A stretch of DNA of 64,000 nucleotides from CAIXDB01 sp038327915 (GTDB taxonomy: Bacteria > Patescibacteriota > Minisyncoccia > Phycocordibacterales > DATDWN01): the NCBI GenBank assembly GCA_038327915.1, contig JBBQLO010000001.1, positions 34,510-98,509 of the forward strand. Direction: 5' to 3'. Of this stretch, positions 61,995 to 64,000 are shown one piece after another. Made by a program: the position numbers and the translations under genes. The notes beneath the pieces are model-generated. The model worked only from the letters and a program-made list of their open reading frames with translations. It did no database searches and had not been told where the DNA came from. Numbering within the stretch: the stretch's first letter is position 1; each line of letters begins with the position of its first letter.

Positions 61995-63047
61995 ATGAAA
62001 AAAGTTTTGAAAAAAAATACGGCACAGAAAATACTTAATGAAAATCCTGATACTCGACAAGATATTGTCATTTACCAAGATGCGCGTGGAAAGGTTTCCT
62101 TGCGTGCAGACATACGCAAAGAGACTATTTGGGCAACACAAACACAAATTGCTTTACTTTTTGATGTTGATGTTCGAACTATTAGTGAACATATTAAAAA
62201 TATCTATAAAACCGGTGAGTTGTCTCTCAAATCAACTATCCGGAATTTCCGGGTAGTTCAAACCGAAGGAAAACGCTCTGTTGAACGAGAAATTAACCAC
62301 TATGATTTAGATGTAGTGATCGCAACGGGATATCGAGTAAATTCAAAAAAAGCTACCCAATTCCGTATCTGGGCTACCGAGACACTTCGTGACTACATCA
62401 TTCATGGCATGGCAGTAAACACCGAACGGATCAAAAAATTAAACGACGCACACCTCACAGATCTGACGAAAAAAATCACATTCATTCAGGAAACTATCCG
62501 TCGTCGTGAGTTGGATCAGGGTGAAGTTCAAGGTTTACTTTCAGTTATCAATGGTTATGCAAATTCATGGGCACTACTTCAAAAATATGATGAAGGTGGT
62601 TTGACTGTACCCAAAGGTTTGCTTAAAGAGAAAAAGAAATTGGAATATGACTTTGTAAGGGATGCAATTAACGATTTGGCAGATACTCTCATTTCTAAAG
62701 ATGAAGCGAGTGACCTTTTTGGTAATGAACTCGATCAAACCTTCCAAGGAATTCTCAAAGGTATTTACCAGTCTTTTGGTGGTAAAGAGGTCTACCAAAG
62801 CGTGGAAGAAAAAGCCGCACATCTTTTGTATTTTGTTATTAAAGATCATCCATTTTCCGACGGAAACAAACGCATTGGCTCTTTTCTTTTTGTTCTCTTT
62901 TTGGAATTAAATAACGTGCTACATCGAAAAAACGGAGAAAAGAAAATTAACGACAACACCCTTGTTGCTCTTGCTTTACTTATTGCCGAAAGCAATCCAA
63001 CTGAAAAAGATACCATGGTAGCTTTGGTTACTAACTTGCTTGTCTAA
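61995..63047 (+). CDS. RhuM-family protein with C-terminal Fic/Doc domain
   Basis: The N-terminal 170 residues match the RhuM (virulence protein) family: VIYQDARGKVSLRADIRKET, IWATQTQIALLFDVDVRTISEHI (an HTH-like segment), and FRIWATETLRDYI. The C-terminal 150 residues are Fic-like with HPFSDGNKRIGS near 287-298. The GNKR form, with Lys where AMPylating Fic has Gly, is typical of Doc-type enzymes, which phosphorylate EF-Tu. No antitoxin gene is adjacent. TATAAT is seven bases before the ATG. Target unknown. Confidence 0.85.
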   Translation: MKKVLKKNTAQKILNENPDTRQDIVIYQDARGKVSLRADIRKETIWATQTQIALLFDVDVRTISEHIKNIYKTGELSLKSTIRNFRVVQTEGKRSVEREINHYDLDVVIATGYRVNSKKATQFRIWATETLRDYIIHGMAVNTERIKKLNDAHLTDLTKKITFIQETIRRRELDQGEVQGLLSVINGYANSWALLQKYDEGGLTVPKGLLKEKKKLEYDFVRDAINDLADTLISKDEASDLFGNELDQTFQGILKGIYQSFGGKEVYQSVEEKAAHLLYFVIKDHPFSDGNKRIGSFLFVLFLELNNVLHRKNGEKKINDNTLVALALLIAESNPTEKDTMVALVTNLLV

Positions 63048-63107
63048 TTATATGAGTACAATCTTTTTGGCTTTGTAGAAGAGATTGTGTTCTGTCATAT
63101 TATTGAG

Positions 63108-63770
63108 ATGAAAATAATCATAGGTATTGATGAAGTAGGACGCGGGCCCTTGGCAGGGCCGGTGACGATGTGTGTGGTAGCGTGCGAGGCGAAACTGTAT
63201 GTGAAGCTGAAAAAAGATTTGAGATTACCGTTAGCCGGCTTCGACAGCAAGAAATTAAAGCCGGTTGAAAGGCAATCATACGCCAAGATTTTAAAATCTT
63301 TAGTGTCAAAGATGCCCTTTGACACTTTGGTACGACACTCTGGATTAATATTTGTAGTAATGCATGTTTCAAATAAAATTATTGATGCACGGGGAATTTC
63401 TTTTGCAATTACAAAAGCAATAACACGAGCGTTAGTCATTCTACAAAAACAGTTGAAATTTGATCCTGCCGATTGTCACGTTCTCTTAGATGGTGGGCTT
63501 AAGGCACCAGTTGAATTTATACATCAGAAAACAATAATAAAAGGTGATGAGAAAGAAAAAATAATCGCATGGGCTTCAATTTTGGCAAAAGTCTCCCGCG
63601 ATGCACTCATGACTCGGGCCAGCAAAAAATTTCCACAGTATGAATTTGAAAAGCACAAAGGTTATGGTACGGCAAGACACAGAGATGCAATTAACAAATA
63701 CGGATTTAGCCCAATTCACCGTAAGACTTTTTGCTCATCAATTTTTAGAAATCGGAGAAAATATACTTGA
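63108..63770 (+). CDS. rnhB: Ribonuclease HII
   Basis: RNase HII removes ribonucleotides from DNA. The catalytic residues are visible: IGIDEVGRGPLAGPV at residues 5-19 (first Asp and Glu), LLDGG near 126 (second Asp), and the final Asp in ASILAKVSRD near 161. The HKGYGT motif follows. 220 aa is normal. I start at ATG 63108 (MKIIIGIDEVG); an in-frame GTG at 63087 would add seven residues. A strong promoter overlaps the stop codon. Confidence 0.93.
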   Translation: MKIIIGIDEVGRGPLAGPVTMCVVACEAKLYVKLKKDLRLPLAGFDSKKLKPVERQSYAKILKSLVSKMPFDTLVRHSGLIFVVMHVSNKIIDARGISFAITKAITRALVILQKQLKFDPADCHVLLDGGLKAPVEFIHQKTIIKGDEKEKIIAWASILAKVSRDALMTRASKKFPQYEFEKHKGYGTARHRDAINKYGFSPIHRKTFCSSIFRNRRKYT

Positions 63771-63795
63771 CAAAATATATTAAATAGACTATGAT
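63767..63795 (+). promoter_or_regulatory. Strong promoter pointing into the IS end
   Basis: TTGACA (63767-63772), a 17-bp spacer, and TATGAT (63790-63795) give a near-consensus promoter. It fires into the end of the IS30-like element. No gene on this strand follows within the window, so it may have driven a gene now displaced by the IS. Confidence 0.6.
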
Positions 63796-63810
63796 ATAGA
63801 GAGAAGTTAA

Positions 63811-64000
63811 GGTGTAAAGTCTGGGGTGAAGTGCAACTCCAGCTGTTAATCTTTCAGTATACCATACTCTTTACTCACTTCATTCGCACTCCTGTACCGG
63901 AGTGATTTTTTGTATTTGTTGTTCATGATTTCAATTTTTTCTTGGAACTCTTCTCTGGAAACCTTGGAAAGGTCAGTACCTTTTGGCCACCACCATTTGC
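63811..64000 (-). mobile_element. 3' end of an IS30-like insertion sequence (cut by window edge)
   Basis: The segment contains the end of a transposase gene on the minus strand and, beyond its stop, a likely terminal inverted repeat (63811-63840), whose outward reading includes GTTGCACTTCACCCC, similar to IS30-family ends. The other end is outside the window. Confidence 0.55.
63846..64000 (-). CDS. IS30-family-like transposase, C-terminal fragment
   Basis: The minus-strand frame runs from the right edge to TAA at 63848-63846 and gives about 50 residues. It includes WPKGTDLSKVSREEF, EIMNNKYKKSLRYRSANEV and SKEYGILKD. The pattern FPKGTDxxxVxxxEx, then NNxPRKxLxYxTPxEVF, is the usual end of IS30-type DDE transposases. 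The catalytic residues lie beyond the window. The K/S substitutions suggest a diverged member. Confidence 0.6.
   Translation of the reverse strand, partial: KWWWPKGTDLSKVSREEFQEKIEIMNNKYKKSLRYRSANEVSKEYGILKD

Noticed and set aside
63796..63912. A short ncRNA between the strong promoter at 63767 and the hairpin CACTCC/GGAGTG followed by TTTTTT near 63888-63912.
   Set aside because: The hairpin lies inside the minus-strand IS transposase coding sequence, and the segment before it looks like the IS end. A conserved small RNA is less likely than promoter plus transposon end.
1..64000. CRISPR arrays, rRNA genes, prophage and replication origin.
   Set aside because: No regularly spaced direct repeats, rRNA sequence, phage structural genes or DnaA-box cluster were seen, although dnaG, gyrB and dnaE are present.

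Overview
The window looks like a chromosome segment from a Candidate Phyla Radiation (Patescibacteria) bacterium, most likely a Parcubacteria-like lineage. The evidence is A/T-rich DNA, tightly packed genes with 0-30 bp gaps, short versions of core proteins (EF-Ts 194 aa, RF1 315 aa, ThrRS without the N-terminal TGS domain, a minimal alkyltransferase), GFTLIELLVVI-type pilins, large secreted Ser/Thr-rich surface proteins, and almost no biosynthetic genes. This is an inference from gene content; no 16S rRNA gene is present. The standard bacterial code fits: UAA dominates, and UAG and UGA also act as stops.

Layout. 1-8100: a Pif1-like helicase, a large secreted lipase-like protein, a YgjP-like metallopeptidase, and an alkyltransferase/EVE pair. 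8.1-18.6 kb: rpoB-rpoC-dnaG-rpoD, the transcription and replication-priming core. 18.7-23.6 kb: a UvrD-type helicase fused to a nuclease, a DsbA-like oxidoreductase and a DnaQ-like exonuclease. 23.7-25.6 kb: a three-gene accessory operon ending in a ParB-like protein. 25.6-30.3 kb: hisS and truB (divergent), two small basic/HTH genes, and typA. 30.6-34.4 kb: two exported repeat-rich surface proteins. 34.5-38.5 kb: central carbon genes (transketolase C-terminal half, PfkB kinase, class II aldolase, 2-hydroxyacid dehydrogenase). 38.5-42.1 kb: an array of four type IV pilins (one broken by an amber codon) interleaved with two families of small membrane proteins. 42.2-47.8 kb: ribosomal proteins L25 and L31, a lytic transglycosylase-like protein, RF1, S2, EF-Ts and tRNA-Thr. 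48.1-51.3 kb: a membrane thioredoxin-like protein, a GT2 glycosyltransferase and a single-chain mitochondrial-type PheRS. 51.3-57.3 kb: a pseudogene, gyrB, thrS and small membrane genes. 57.3-63.8 kb: dnaE with an intein, a RhuM-Fic/Doc protein and rnhB. The right edge enters an IS30-like insertion sequence.

Two expression styles coexist. Many housekeeping genes have a -10 hexamer 5-9 nt before the start codon and no Shine-Dalgarno sequence, which suggests leaderless mRNAs. A scattered set of short, mostly unrecognised genes instead has a strong AGGAG(G) ribosome-binding site, usually a recognisable -35/-10 promoter, and often a hairpin terminator. They look like self-contained cassettes placed between core genes.

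The most unusual non-coding signals are: (a) a 150-175 nt element present twice (15316-15463 plus; 22884-23058 minus) whose helices show compensatory changes, so it is either an undescribed structured RNA or a non-autonomous mobile element; and (b) a palindromic repeat family built on CCTAGGCAACGCCT, with one copy intergenic (437-471), one ending a pseudogene (51331-51356), and one inserted in frame in the PHP domain of DnaE (61357-61412), similar in behaviour to Rickettsia palindromic elements.
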